This document shows, piece after piece, positions 26,615-36,225 of a DNA stretch of 41,940 bases. Origin of the DNA: an uncultured cyanobacterium. GTDB taxonomy: Bacteria > Cyanobacteriota > Cyanobacteriia > Cyanobacteriales > Microcystaceae. The notes under the pieces were generated by a model. That model was not told where the DNA came from and ran no database searches. It worked only from the letters and a program-made list of their open reading frames with translations. A program made the position numbers and the translations under genes. Each line of letters opens with the position of its first letter. The first letter of the stretch is position 1. Location of the stretch: the NCBI GenBank assembly GCA_903887375.1, contig CAISPN010000052.1, forward strand, positions 1 through 41,940. The letters run 5' to 3'.

Positions 26615-28945
26615 TTTAGCAAATATTGATGAGAGCCTACGGGCAAGAACCCACGGCTGACTCCAACCTAAACCCAAGCCTACAGTACCCCAACCGCCAG
26701 TATAGGCTCCTGTGGTATAAAGAGCTGGCAAATTAGCAGGTTTTGCATTTAGGTTAAAAGCTAAGGATTCATAGTCTAGCCATTGATCTGCTACTTTCCA
26801 GCCAACTTGTTGTCCAAAATGCTCCCATTGATCTTCACTTTTTTCTAGAGATTTGAATATCTCATTTTGTTTGGAAAAGCCAAAAAGCCCTTTGCTATAT
26901 TTGAGCCATAGGCGATCTAATTCAAGCAAAAGCTCACAAGAGAGCTGCTCATGAAGTTCTTTAAAGCCCCTAGATCTTGTAAAGATCATGATTTGATAGA
27001 AAATCCAAGCTGTTTCTACATCAGCTTGACGGTAGTTACCTTGCTTTAAAAAAGCCTCAAGTTGAACCAGCATACCTGCTTTGGGTAATTGCTCACGCAC
27101 AAGCCTCAATTGCTGTTCATAGGCTATATCGGCTTGAGTATTGTACTGAATAGAAAGCATTGCTAGGAAAGCTTCTTTAAACCTGTCAGTATTATTTTTA
27201 TTAGCCAAAAATAATCTGAATAATTCATGCCACTTTTGCGGATCTTCATTTTCTTTCTTTAACCAGATTCCAGTTAAAAATTTAGCCGCTTTACTTGATA
27301 AATTATAATAAAAAAGGCTTTCTTTATCTAATTGTAAAGCTGGAACTAATTGAGGTAGAATAGTGGGGACATTATAGAGCTTCTCTAATCCGTTAATTTC
27401 TTCAATTAAGCCTTGTTCGATTGCTTGTTTAATATTGTTTTGGTGATCGGGTAAATCACTACAGATATATTCTAGAGCCGATATTGGCACTGGTATTTCA
27501 TAAACTGCGCAATGTTTGAGAATATTGAGTATATTTGAGTCGATTACAGTTTCAGTATGATCTAATGATTGATGCTGGCTTGATTTTGGTAACAGATAAA
27601 AAGAGTGAGCTAAATTAGTTGTAAATTCATAATCTGAAGCTAGAATAATTCGATGAGCAAAGCTACCTTCTCTGATAGCCCATAACATCGATTTTAAAAG
27701 ATCTTCAGTTTCTATTTTGAGAGAATATTTATCATTTTTAAAATTGAGATTCCACTCAAATTCATCAAAAATAAATAAATAATTATTATCAGTTGAATGT
27801 CTGAATATATCTCTCAATTGATATTTAAATTCAGCAGATTTATCATACTCGATTTGTTGAAATTGGGTTAACTTTGCAACTATATTAGAAGCGCTCAGTC
27901 GGCGGCTACAGGTGATATTTTGGTGCCTAGGGAGCAGTTTAGATAGATAAGTTGTATTTGCTCTACTATTAGCCTCTCCAATAATCAATCCGCGCTGAGC
28001 TTTTGAAGATATTGTCAAGGACTGCCGGCAATCTAATAAAATTTGGCGATCTAATATATACTCATTAGTAATTAAAGATTGATCTACTAAAGATCCTGGC
28101 AAATTCCCCATGACATGAAGTCTTAAATCACAGAAATTGCCTTTCCCATGAGCAGCCATAAGAGAATCAAGTAAACTATTTCCCTTGGATAATTCTAGAT
28201 AGAAAGTATCAATAGAGCTTTGATTTTCTCTAATGGTGAGGATACATTGAGCGCCAAGCTCGAGCAAATCCTGGGCTATTTGAGTTACCAGAGCATTATC
28301 AGGCCATGTTCCAGAAAAAAGTATTAATTTGGGAAAATTGTCTTTTAGACGCTCAGCAATTTTAGCTGCATTGAAAAATTCTCTAAAATAAACCTGCCCA
28401 TTTTGTTGAGAAATTTCACCACATAAGTGAATCATATCGTAGTAATTTTTCTCACGCGTCTGGGCAGATTGCCACAACTGACTGATTAAATCACTCCTAG
28501 TTAGCTCTAGCTGAGATTTTTCCAAAGGGGGTAGCCATTGCTCAGATGAGAGTAAAAAGACATTGAGCCTTGCTATAGGTAAAGCTGCAAATTCATTTCT
28601 GGGATTGCTGCTCTTGTAACAGCGCACTGGAAGTAAGGCTGGCTTTTGGTTAGCTAAAAAATCAACTTCATCGTGTAATAGTTCCCAGGGTAGTTCTTTA
28701 GCACCATAAATAGCAATCATACAGTTGCCTTCTTTTTTGAAAGATTTAATCTGTTGATCTAAAATGCCATCTGGTCCATTTAACCATTGATACAGTGATT
28801 TGCCTGTAGCTTTGGGATTAGCTAAATCTATAGCTGGCTTTTGGAGAGATATTTGGTGGGTTTTTAGGTTTTCAGGACTATTCCAAAAACAATGGTAAGT
28901 GAGTAGATCTTCTATTTTTTCTAGATCTATATGGAAGATATTCAT
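26594..28945 (-). CDS. CHAT-like/STAND-like/GUN4 fusion protein
   Basis: 783 residues. N-terminus (about 70-280) follows the CHAT protease fold: PWELLHDE at 86-93, IHLCGE at 172-177 where CHAT has HxxGH, PKLILFSGTWPDNA at 205-218 where CHAT has the Cys strand, then LLELGAQCILTIR and FYLELSKGNSLLDSL. Both catalytic positions are changed. The middle (about 310-560) looks like a STAND NTPase: the Walker A position is GEANSRANTT (323-332) without the GK[ST], but a Walker B, YLFIFDEFE (389-397), is intact. The C-terminus (about 620-783) is GUN4: a helical bundle, LWLKYSKGLFGFSKQ (679-693) and FGQQVGWKV. GUN4 binds porphyrins and stimulates Mg chelatase. Likely a scaffold or sensor; the activity is inferred. 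Confidence 0.78.
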   Translation of the reverse strand: MNIFHIDLEKIEDLLTYHCFWNSPENLKTHQISLQKPAIDLANPKATGKSLYQWLNGPDGILDQQIKSFKKEGNCMIAIYGAKELPWELLHDEVDFLANQKPALLPVRCYKSSNPRNEFAALPIARLNVFLLSSEQWLPPLEKSQLELTRSDLISQLWQSAQTREKNYYDMIHLCGEISQQNGQVYFREFFNAAKIAERLKDNFPKLILFSGTWPDNALVTQIAQDLLELGAQCILTIRENQSSIDTFYLELSKGNSLLDSLMAAHGKGNFCDLRLHVMGNLPGSLVDQSLITNEYILDRQILLDCRQSLTISSKAQRGLIIGEANSRANTTYLSKLLPRHQNITCSRRLSASNIVAKLTQFQQIEYDKSAEFKYQLRDIFRHSTDNNYLFIFDEFEWNLNFKNDKYSLKIETEDLLKSMLWAIREGSFAHRIILASDYEFTTNLAHSFYLLPKSSQHQSLDHTETVIDSNILNILKHCAVYEIPVPISALEYICSDLPDHQNNIKQAIEQGLIEEINGLEKLYNVPTILPQLVPALQLDKESLFYYNLSSKAAKFLTGIWLKKENEDPQKWHELFRLFLANKNNTDRFKEAFLAMLSIQYNTQADIAYEQQLRLVREQLPKAGMLVQLEAFLKQGNYRQADVETAWIFYQIMIFTRSRGFKELHEQLSCELLLELDRLWLKYSKGLFGFSKQNEIFKSLEKSEDQWEHFGQQVGWKVADQWLDYESLAFNLNAKPANLPALYTTGAYTGGWGTVGLGLGWSQPWVLARRLSSIFAKLDRCRL

Positions 28946-28960
28946 AAAATTTATGAGGAT

Positions 28961-30289
28961 TTATAGCGCACCGGTTGCAGTTTGATCTAGTATACCAATG
29001 CCAAAGTGACTAGTAATGTTCAAAGCTTGCAAAACTGGTATGCCATGTTCACTCGCTTGATAGTCAATGACTGTAACTGCTCCATTGCCCTGTTTAATTT
29101 GCCAAATATTAGCTGGAGTAAGCCCTAAAATATGACAAACAATCACCTTGTTGATGGCATCATGTGCAACCACTAATCCAGTTACTAAACGCTCTGAATC
29201 TTTATATTGAGCAACTAAATCTTCCCAGCATTTGACTGCTCTGAGCCAGACATCATCGAGATTCTCTCCTTCGGGCATCTGCACAGTTTCTGGAGCTACT
29301 TTCCAGCTTTGGAGCAATTGGGTCCATTCCTGTTCAATTTCTTTTTCTAGCTTTCCTTCCCAGAGTCCATGGCAAATTTCAATGAGCTGATCACTGAGCT
29401 CTAAATCAATATGATTATGATGCTGCAGTATAATTTCTGCCGTTTCTTTAGGGCGAGAAAGAGAGCTACTAATGGCAAAATCTAGCTGAAGATGCTTGAG
29501 AAATTCAGCCGCTTTGGCTGCTTGCAATCTTCCATTGTCATTGAGCGGGATATCTTTGATTCCTTGAAACCTGGATTCTCTATTCCATTGCGTTTCACCA
29601 TGTCTGACTAAAAGTAATCTGACTCCCCCTTGATTAGAGCGCGGCTTGGGCAAGGGCATATCTAAATGCGCAGTCTGGTTGATTGACTCAAGTTGAACGT
29701 TATTGGCAGCATCAAAATTTAATATACTAATGCAGCAATTGGACTGCTGAATACGATGATAATTAGCTATTGGTATACCTGAAGCGGCCATGAGTAAACA
29801 GCGATTGATCCCATTGTGGCCAACAACCAAAATAGTTTTGCCTCGGTGTTGTTGCAAAAGCTCTGACCAGAACTGTTGCGCCTGTTTGTAGAGCTCAACG
29901 ATGGGATAATAATCCTGCCCATCTACTGGCATTTTCAGTAGGTGTGGTTCTTCTTTCCAAAGTTTGTATTCATCGGGAAAGTCTCTTTGAACATCTTCTT
30001 TAACTAAGTTTTCCCAGATCGGCAGATTAATTTCCAGAAGTAGTTCATTTATCTGTAGCTCTGGTCGATTTTTCAGTTGGCTCTGGATTATTTGGGCAGT
30101 GTTTTTTGCTCTTTGAAGAGGACTGCAATAAAATACGTCTACACTAATATCAGCTAGAGATTGACCAACTTTAAGAGCGTCCTGTTGGCCTTTTTCTGTC
30201 AAAACTGATATATCCGAGCGTCCTTGTATTTTTTGTACTGCATTAAAACTGCTCTGTCCATGACGAACAATGATCACTTTGGTAGTCAA
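28961..30289 (-). CDS. Two-domain histidine phosphatase (phosphoglycerate mutase-like)
   Basis: 442 residues made of two complete histidine-phosphatase domains. Domain 1 has VRHGQSSFN (8-16) and GHNG with the second His at 158. Domain 2 has VRHGETQWN (228-236) and AHD with H376. Both keep their catalytic His pairs, so both may work. Such double proteins are common in cyanobacteria; relatives act as phosphoserine or sugar phosphatases. The substrate cannot be told from the sequence. Start is ATG at 30289, 37 bases after panD. Confidence 0.85.
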   Translation of the reverse strand: MTTKVIIVRHGQSSFNAVQKIQGRSDISVLTEKGQQDALKVGQSLADISVDVFYCSPLQRAKNTAQIIQSQLKNRPELQINELLLEINLPIWENLVKEDVQRDFPDEYKLWKEEPHLLKMPVDGQDYYPIVELYKQAQQFWSELLQQHRGKTILVVGHNGINRCLLMAASGIPIANYHRIQQSNCCISILNFDAANNVQLESINQTAHLDMPLPKPRSNQGGVRLLLVRHGETQWNRESRFQGIKDIPLNDNGRLQAAKAAEFLKHLQLDFAISSSLSRPKETAEIILQHHNHIDLELSDQLIEICHGLWEGKLEKEIEQEWTQLLQSWKVAPETVQMPEGENLDDVWLRAVKCWEDLVAQYKDSERLVTGLVVAHDAINKVIVCHILGLTPANIWQIKQGNGAVTVIDYQASEHGIPVLQALNITSHFGIGILDQTATGAL

Positions 30290-30326
30290 CTTGTCTTTCT
30301 CCTAAAAAAAATGCTAAAGTCTCAAA

Positions 30327-30755
30327 CTAAGTAATTTTATCCGAATAACTCTGCAATTCTAATCCCTTTTCTGCTGGAATTAAATTTTGCACTATCAATT
30401 CTTGAATATTATTGTTCTCATCAGCTACTAAAACTCTTGCTGTATGACCTTTAGTGAGTATCTGTTCTCTTTGGTGTTGTTCAAAGGCATAGATAATCAA
30501 AATATCGCCCTTTTGAGCAAGCAGAGCTGCCCCGCCATTAGGACAGATTTCTCTACTTCCTTTGGTTCCAGGCAGGGCATAAGTTGACCAGCGCTTGCCA
30601 TTATTGAGATTGACAATATCCACCTCTTCTAAAGGGAGTATGCCAACTTGAGAAAGCAAATCTTCATCAATGGTGATGCTGCCAATATAGTCAACGTTAG
30701 CATCAGTCACCCTAACCCGATGAAGTTTTGCATGCATCAAACGAATTGTCACCAT
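30327..30755 (-). CDS. panD: Aspartate 1-decarboxylase PanD
   Basis: 142 residues. The self-cleavage site is GS at 25-26 (YIGSITID), which yields the pyruvoyl cofactor on Ser26. [12 protein letters not shown] and [18 protein letters not shown] are family segments. It decarboxylates aspartate to beta-alanine for pantothenate and CoA. The ATG at 30755 is preferred over Met7 because the family starts a few residues before the first strand. It lies within a same-strand run after the PSII S4 gene. Confidence 0.93.
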   Translation of the reverse strand: MVTIRLMHAKLHRVRVTDANVDYIGSITIDEDLLSQVGILPLEEVDIVNLNNGKRWSTYALPGTKGSREICPNGGAALLAQKGDILIIYAFEQHQREQILTKGHTARVLVADENNNIQELIVQNLIPAEKGLELQSYSDKIT

Positions 30756-30775
30756 TGCTGAGCCTTCTTTTACTC

Positions 30776-31561
30776 CTAAGTATAGCGGGTCAATTGTACG
30801 CGGTAGCGTTGTTTTTTAGTTATCTCAACCGAGCCAATTTCTAATCTTCCTTTTCCTCGCATGGAAATTAAATCTCCAGATGACAAATTATAACTAGGTT
30901 GGGTGATTTCTTTCCAGTTAACACGCACATCACCAGCGGTGATGGCATCCGACATTTTACTACGAGAGAGGGCAAAGCCTGCTGAAGCTATAGCATCTAA
31001 TCTTAAAGATGCTTCTACTGTATTAATTTGTTTAGTCTGAGGAGGTCTTATTTTCAGTTCGCTCAAATCGATCAATCTGGTTTTGACCGGAACTGTTCTA
31101 ACTTGAGTTAAGCTCATGCTCAAAAAATCTGCAATCTCCGGCATTACTATCACCTGAGCTCCTCGTTCTCCTAATACTATAATATCTCCTACCTTGTCTC
31201 TGACTATTCCTGTAGAGAGAATTGCTCCTAAAAAATCACGGTGCGTGACTGGGTCAAAAAGAAAATTACCAGCTATTTCTAAAACAGATAGGGCGACTTG
31301 TTCTTGCTCTAGGGGCAAGTCAGCTCTAGATATAGCCAAACGAGTGCGCTCTGCCTGCAGATAGCCGCCCCAACTGAGATAATGAATTTCTGTGAGTTTA
31401 TTGAGAACCAACTGGGCTTCATGTAAAACTCTTGGCGAGAGAAAATCACTCAAAGTGGTTTCCCAGTTTCTGATTGCCTGTTGAGAAAGATCTAAAATGC
31501 GAGATAGGGCTTCTCTCTCGCTGAGTCCCTTAAGCAGTTCATCCTTTGGTAATATACTCAT
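30776..31561 (-). CDS. Photosystem II S4-domain protein (YlmH-like)
   Basis: 261 residues matching the cyanobacterial/plastid photosystem II S4 protein family. It has an N-terminal helical domain, a middle [17 protein letters not shown] segment as in YlmH, and a C-terminal S4 RNA-binding domain (about 185-245: [30 protein letters not shown]). It is an RNA-binding protein; the photosystem link comes from the family name and from plant data. Its start ATG overlaps the stop of the upstream gene by 4 bases. Confidence 0.9.
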   Translation of the reverse strand: MSILPKDELLKGLSEREALSRILDLSQQAIRNWETTLSDFLSPRVLHEAQLVLNKLTEIHYLSWGGYLQAERTRLAISRADLPLEQEQVALSVLEIAGNFLFDPVTHRDFLGAILSTGIVRDKVGDIIVLGERGAQVIVMPEIADFLSMSLTQVRTVPVKTRLIDLSELKIRPPQTKQINTVEASLRLDAIASAGFALSRSKMSDAITAGDVRVNWKEITQPSYNLSSGDLISMRGKGRLEIGSVEITKKQRYRVQLTRYT

Positions 31562-32070
31562 TGACCCAAACTATAATTTTGGAGATTTTCAGGATTAAAA
31601 GATTCCAGAATCTTGATAGCCTCTGACTTGAATTGCTCTATAGATTCAACTACTACTAGATATTTACCAGAGTTGAGGCGATTGCGATAGGGAAGATCAT
31701 CATTGCCGCCAAATAACAACCCTGAACTGCCGCCTACAAAAAAGCTCCCCATAGCACCACCGATAGCGCCTAAAAACCCTCCAACAATATGATTACCAGG
31801 CTCACCAGCCCAGCTAAAAGTATCTAGATGAGTGATCAAATCAAAAGTATAGCCAGCTATAAAACCAAAAGGAATCAGCCAAAAGGCCATGCGTAGAAAA
31901 CCCTTTCTGGCTTGACGGTCAGGATCAAGAAAACCAAATTCATCAGCGGTTTTATAACCTTTACCTAAAATAGCTAATCGATCTAGTGGTATACCCGCTT
32001 TTTCTAAAGCGGTATAGGCTTCTTCGGCTTTAATACGATCAGGTAGTGTAGCTATTATATAACTGTTCAT
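31558..32070 (-). CDS. Hypothetical membrane protein with glycine-rich helices
   Basis: 170 residues. The N-terminus (YIIATLPDRIKAEEAYTALE) looks like the alpha/beta domain of general-stress 17M or DUF1269-like proteins. Two membrane segments follow (about 60-75 and 92-122). The second is Gly-rich (GGFLGAIGGAMGSFFVGG) and could pack as a glycine zipper. The C-terminal part (KYLVVVESIEQF) resembles a second strand-helix unit. Conserved in cyanobacteria as far as I recall, function unknown. Coupled by ATGA to the PSII S4 gene. Confidence 0.72.
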   Translation of the reverse strand: MNSYIIATLPDRIKAEEAYTALEKAGIPLDRLAILGKGYKTADEFGFLDPDRQARKGFLRMAFWLIPFGFIAGYTFDLITHLDTFSWAGEPGNHIVGGFLGAIGGAMGSFFVGGSSGLLFGGNDDLPYRNRLNSGKYLVVVESIEQFKSEAIKILESFNPENLQNYSLGQ

Positions 32071-32095
32071 TCTCTAGATTATCTGTGGCTAATTT

Positions 32096-32917
32096 CTAGA
32101 ATAGCAAATTCTGCCATACCCTCACTGCCGGGATATTGACCCCTAGATAGAAAGGACGCAAGATCGCCCAAATTTGTCGAAAAAGGTGCTGGGCTTGTTG
32201 GGTTGAATCTCCCCTATAGCGGCATACTAGTCCTTTAGGTAGAGCAGTAAAACCCCAATTTTGATCTATTTTTTTGATCTGTTTGAGTTGCTCCCAGATT
32301 TTACCTTCAAGCTTGATCCCCAACAAAACTAAAGTTCCTGTAACTGAATGGCCATCGAGAGTGTTGGGACTATCTATAAACTCAATATCGCCTATGATAT
32401 TTTGACGATCTATCCACAAAGGCTTGCCGGCTTGAGTTATCTCTACATTGGAAAGGTAATTACCTGATATATAGCGCTGACCTGCTGCTGTACGACCATA
32501 GCGATTGATATCCCAACCCAGAAAAATGGCTCCATCGGCTAGCTCAATTTGCATCTGTTGATGGTAAATAGCGCCATTAAATAAAATCATTTCTTGGGGG
32601 AGCCATTCCAAACAAGAACCACTGGCTAGATTACAGATAATCTTTTGCTGAGAAACCTCTGCTAAACTACGATAAACCTTCCCTGCAGTAGCCGTAGTTA
32701 ATAAAACCTTAGAATCTTGCTTGAGCTCAATATTGGCCTTGAGCAAATCACCACCTACGATTCCCCCTGCTGTATGCAGCACTACTACGTGCACAACCCC
32801 TTCTCCTTCGGGATAAAAGGGTTTTTGCACCTTATAGGGAGCTTGGGCAAAACGGTGAACCATCTTGCTGCTGCCTTGTAAATTGGCAAATTTTAGCTCT
32901 AGGCTACCAGCTTGCAA
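32096..32917 (-). CDS. ureD: Urease accessory protein UreD
   Basis: 273 residues. Family segments are AQAPYKVQKPFYPEG, VLHTAGGIVGGD, LTTATAGKVYRS, EWLPQEMILFNGA and GWDINRYGRTAAGQRY. UreD works with UreF and UreG to load nickel into urease. The start is TTG at 32917, one base after the stop of the MoeB-rhodanese gene; the family begins near GSLEL, so no upstream start is needed. No other urease gene is in the window, so the urease set is scattered here. Confidence 0.93.
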   Translation of the reverse strand: MQAGSLELKFANLQGSSKMVHRFAQAPYKVQKPFYPEGEGVVHVVVLHTAGGIVGGDLLKANIELKQDSKVLLTTATAGKVYRSLAEVSQQKIICNLASGSCLEWLPQEMILFNGAIYHQQMQIELADGAIFLGWDINRYGRTAAGQRYISGNYLSNVEITQAGKPLWIDRQNIIGDIEFIDSPNTLDGHSVTGTLVLLGIKLEGKIWEQLKQIKKIDQNWGFTALPKGLVCRYRGDSTQQAQHLFRQIWAILRPFYLGVNIPAVRVWQNLLF

Positions 32918-32918
32918 T

Positions 32919-34082
32919 TTAATACTGAGGTATACTCTGGTCTATTTCTTGACTCCAAGCATTAATTCCACCTTTGACATTGAGTCCATCTATGCCATTT
33001 TGAGCCAGTATACCTAAAGCTTTGGCTGAACGTCCACCCATTTTGCAATGGGCAATTAACTGGTGTCCATTGAGCAATTGCTTAACTTTCTCCACCCCTT
33101 GACCACTTTCAATATCTGGCAGAGGAATTAAGACAGAACCTGGAATCTTGGCTATATCGTACTCATTTGGGTTGCGCACATCAATGAGCAAATAGTTTGC
33201 AAATTCTGGACTATCTATTATTTCTTTTAACTCTCTTACGTTGATTTCTTTGATTTCCATAGTTTCTTGTGGCTCTTGCTTTATTCCACAGAATTGATCA
33301 TAGTCGATTAGCTTGTCAATTACTGGCCGCTCTGGCAGCAGGCCTATCTTGAGCTCTCTAAATTTCATATTAAGAGCGTCATAAACCAAAAGCCTACCGC
33401 TAAGTGTAGTGCCTTTGCCTAGGATGATCTTGATTGCTTCGGTCGCTTGAATAATGCCTATAATTCCAGGCAAGACTCCCAATACCCCTCCTTCTGCGCA
33501 AGAAGGAACCATGCCAGGAGGAGGCGGTTCAGGAAAAAGATCACGGTAGTTAGGCCCATCTTGATAGTTAAAGACACTAGCTTGTCCTTCAAAGCGGAAG
33601 ATCGAACCGTAGACATTGGGCTTGTTCAATAGAACGCAAGCATCATTAGTTAAATAACGAGTCTGGAAATTATCGGTACCATCGATGATCACATCATAGG
33701 GAGCCATAATCTCTAAAGCATTGGCAGAAGTGAGAATCGTATTGTAAAGATCAACTTGGCAGGCTGGGTTAATTTCCAAGATGCGGTTTCTGGCTGATTC
33801 GATTTTGGGTTTACCTATCCAAGATGTGCCATGAATGATCTGCCTGTGAAGATTGGAAGAATCAACTACATCAAAATCTACTATCCCAATTCGCCCAATA
33901 CCTGCTGCAGCTAAATAAAGCAGAAGAGGAGAACCCAAACCACCTGTGCCAATACATAGTACCGAGGCCGCTTTGAGTCGTTTTTGTCCTTCTAGGCCAA
34001 TCTCTGGCAAGATGATGTGTCGGGAATATCTCTGATATTCATCCTTGTCAAGTTGGATAGAATCTAAATCAGGATTGAGCAT
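32919..34082 (-). CDS. moeB: MoeB/ThiF-type adenylyltransferase fused to rhodanese
   Basis: 387 residues. The E1-like domain (1 to about 255) has the ATP loop GTGGLGSPLLLYLAAAGIG, DFDVVDSSNLHRQ and VPSCAEGGVLGVLPG. The C-terminal rhodanese domain (about 285-385) has the active loop CKMGGR. The two CxxC zinc pairs of E. coli MoeB are missing. It would activate the C-terminal glycine of small sulfur carriers (MoaD, ThiS or similar) and pass sulfur through the rhodanese cysteine. Start is ATG at 34082. The exact carrier is not known. Confidence 0.9.
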   Translation of the reverse strand: MLNPDLDSIQLDKDEYQRYSRHIILPEIGLEGQKRLKAASVLCIGTGGLGSPLLLYLAAAGIGRIGIVDFDVVDSSNLHRQIIHGTSWIGKPKIESARNRILEINPACQVDLYNTILTSANALEIMAPYDVIIDGTDNFQTRYLTNDACVLLNKPNVYGSIFRFEGQASVFNYQDGPNYRDLFPEPPPPGMVPSCAEGGVLGVLPGIIGIIQATEAIKIILGKGTTLSGRLLVYDALNMKFRELKIGLLPERPVIDKLIDYDQFCGIKQEPQETMEIKEINVRELKEIIDSPEFANYLLIDVRNPNEYDIAKIPGSVLIPLPDIESGQGVEKVKQLLNGHQLIAHCKMGGRSAKALGILAQNGIDGLNVKGGINAWSQEIDQSIPQY

Positions 34083-34128
34083 ATTTTTTTGAACTGTAGA
34101 AAATTCTCTATTGCTATATTTTAACTCT

Positions 34129-35640
34129 TTAGGTCAATCTCTTGTTAATATGCTCGCCTACCCTTAGAGCATTGGCCATAATTGTCAGAGCTGGACTAAT
34201 AGCCGAACTTGAAGGGAAAAAGCTGCCATCAACCACATAGAGATTATCTAAATCATGGGTTCGACAATTTAAATCTAAAACTGAGAGCTTGGGATCACTG
34301 CCAAATCGACAAGTCCCGCATTGATTGGCCACAATTTCCAAAGGAACCCCACCATGAGGGTGAATTCCTCCAGGTTGAAAGCCTTTTGTATTTTTTTCAA
34401 CTGTCTTTAAAATATCCATCCAACGATAGACCAATCTATCATGCGCTTGCAGATTATTGGGAGTATATTCAAGATAAATTTTATTATTTTCAACCTTTAC
34501 ACAGTTGCCAGAATCAGGTAAATCTTCTGATTGAACCCACCAACCAATTGAGTGAGTAGCAAGCTGTTTAAGCCCAAAATTCGGCATCAATTTAGCCACA
34601 ACTGAGAGCATTGGCGGGGCTTCTGCAAAGATAATATCTTTTAAAAGACCTCCGGTATTGTAAATATGCCCCATGGGATAAGGAAAATCAGGTTCACCCC
34701 AATAAAAATCATTGATATAAACTGTTCTGGCATAATCTCCAGAATTACTATCAGCAGCTACCTGTACTACTGAGCTCATCAAGCTTTTCATCAGATTCCG
34801 TCCAACTAGACCTGAACTATTGGCAATTCCCTTCGTATAGATCTCATTGGCGGAATTTAATAACAAAGCTGCCGACTCAATAGCACCGCAAGAAAGTACA
34901 AAAATTTCTGCCAGAAAAAGATAGCTTTGTCCTTTGATTTGAGCTTGGATGGCTTTAATTATGGTCCCTGAAGAATTGGTATGTAGTGCTACTACCCTAG
35001 CGCCAGTTTTCAAAGTAACATTTTCATATTTGAGGGCTGGATTGAGCGCGTTGACCTGTGAATCACTCGTAGGATCCTCAAGAGAATTTGTTAATCCCAA
35101 GGGAATAGAAGCTGGGTGGAGACCTTGTTTTTCTAGAGCAGGCAATATTGAGGCTACTTGGGGGTGATGCTCAACTGGCCCAAAAGGATATTCTTGGCTA
35201 TGTTCTGGCTCACTGGGATCTTGCCCAATTTGTCCATGAACTTGATAAAGCTCTTCAGCTTGGCTGTAGTAGGGTTCAAAGTCCTTATATTTCAAAGGCC
35301 ATTCTGGTGAGATGCCATTTTGATGCTCAAGAGATTCAAAATCTTTTTCTCTAAAGCGTAAAAGAGCTGCTCCATAGATTTTAGTATTCCCACCAACGGC
35401 ATAATTAATTTGAGGGTAAAATGGCTCACCTTGTTTGTCGTACCATTGCTCTGAACTGCGATAGCGATCTTTTCTAAAAAGATCAACATTGCTTCTATTT
35501 TGCTCTTCTAGGGACATAGATTCTCCCCTTTCTAGAATCAAAATTCGTTTGCCACTATGGGCTAGTTTATAGGCTAGAGTGCCACCTCCTGCGCCTGTAC
35601 CTACTATAATCACATCATAGGTTTGATCATCTATAATCAT
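34129..35640 (-). CDS. GMC-family FAD oxidoreductase
   Basis: 503 residues. FAD loop GTGAGGGTLAYKLA is at about 14-27, followed by ILERGE. C-terminal GMC motifs are HPHGGVPLE with the likely catalytic His, NQCGTCRFG, and VVDGSFFPSSSAISPALTIMA. GMC enzymes oxidise alcohols, sugars or sterols and pass electrons to O2 or another acceptor. It follows ctaE by 12 bases, so it is probably co-transcribed with the oxidase and may feed electrons toward the quinone pool. That link is inferred. Confidence 0.86.
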   Translation of the reverse strand: MIIDDQTYDVIIVGTGAGGGTLAYKLAHSGKRILILERGESMSLEEQNRSNVDLFRKDRYRSSEQWYDKQGEPFYPQINYAVGGNTKIYGAALLRFREKDFESLEHQNGISPEWPLKYKDFEPYYSQAEELYQVHGQIGQDPSEPEHSQEYPFGPVEHHPQVASILPALEKQGLHPASIPLGLTNSLEDPTSDSQVNALNPALKYENVTLKTGARVVALHTNSSGTIIKAIQAQIKGQSYLFLAEIFVLSCGAIESAALLLNSANEIYTKGIANSSGLVGRNLMKSLMSSVVQVAADSNSGDYARTVYINDFYWGEPDFPYPMGHIYNTGGLLKDIIFAEAPPMLSVVAKLMPNFGLKQLATHSIGWWVQSEDLPDSGNCVKVENNKIYLEYTPNNLQAHDRLVYRWMDILKTVEKNTKGFQPGGIHPHGGVPLEIVANQCGTCRFGSDPKLSVLDLNCRTHDLDNLYVVDGSFFPSSSAISPALTIMANALRVGEHINKRLT

Positions 35641-35652
35641 TGATTTATCTCC

Positions 35653-36225
35653 TTATTTCCACATGTAAATTAGTAGATATAAAATCACCCAAATAACATC
35701 TACAAAATGCCAAAAGATTGAAGTTGCCCAAACTCCAAATTCACCCTTGTCGTAATTACCAGCAACAAAAGAACGTTGCAGCATGATCGATTGCAGCAGG
35801 ACACCAGTTAAAACATGGAGACCATGAAAGCCTGTCAACAGGTAAAAAGCCCCGCCAAATACACCATCAGTAAAACTAAAGGGCAGACCTTGCCATTCAA
35901 CGGCTTGACCATAGAGAAAAAATATTCCCATCAACATAGTCAACAACCAAAAAATACGAAAACCCCAAAGGTTTTTGGCATGCAAATAGCGCTCGGCTAT
36001 GTAAATTACAAAACTACTAGAAATTAAAACTAAAGTGTTAATAAAAGGACCTTTAGTATCTAGCTCAGTTACGCCCAATGGCAACCATTCTTGGCTACTG
36101 GTTTTATAGACAATGTAGCCTACAAAAAAACTCAGAAAAATAATACTTTCAGAGAGTAGAAAAACGATAAAACCGAATTTACTATTGCCAGGGTTTTCTT
36201 GCTCATGTAAAACATTACTACTCAT
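35653..36225 (-). CDS. ctaE: Heme-copper oxidase subunit III (ARTO type)
   Basis: 190 residues with about five helices; it matches cytochrome oxidase subunit III (FGFIVFLLSESIIFLSFF, TGFHGLHVLTGVLLQSIML, VWATSIFWHFVDVIWVILY). The frame opens at 36255, but ATG 36225 has a strong GGAGGT five bases upstream and gives the usual start. It overlaps the ctaD stop by 8 bases. It is the third core subunit of the oxidase encoded here. Confidence 0.92.
   Translation of the reverse strand: MSSNVLHEQENPGNSKFGFIVFLLSESIIFLSFFVGYIVYKTSSQEWLPLGVTELDTKGPFINTLVLISSSFVIYIAERYLHAKNLWGFRIFWLLTMLMGIFFLYGQAVEWQGLPFSFTDGVFGGAFYLLTGFHGLHVLTGVLLQSIMLQRSFVAGNYDKGEFGVWATSIFWHFVDVIWVILYLLIYMWK

Noticed and set aside
34209-35354. 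Several plus-strand frames of 68-116 codons opposite the GMC oxidoreductase
   Set aside because: All lie antisense to a clear flavoenzyme and show no recognisable motif.
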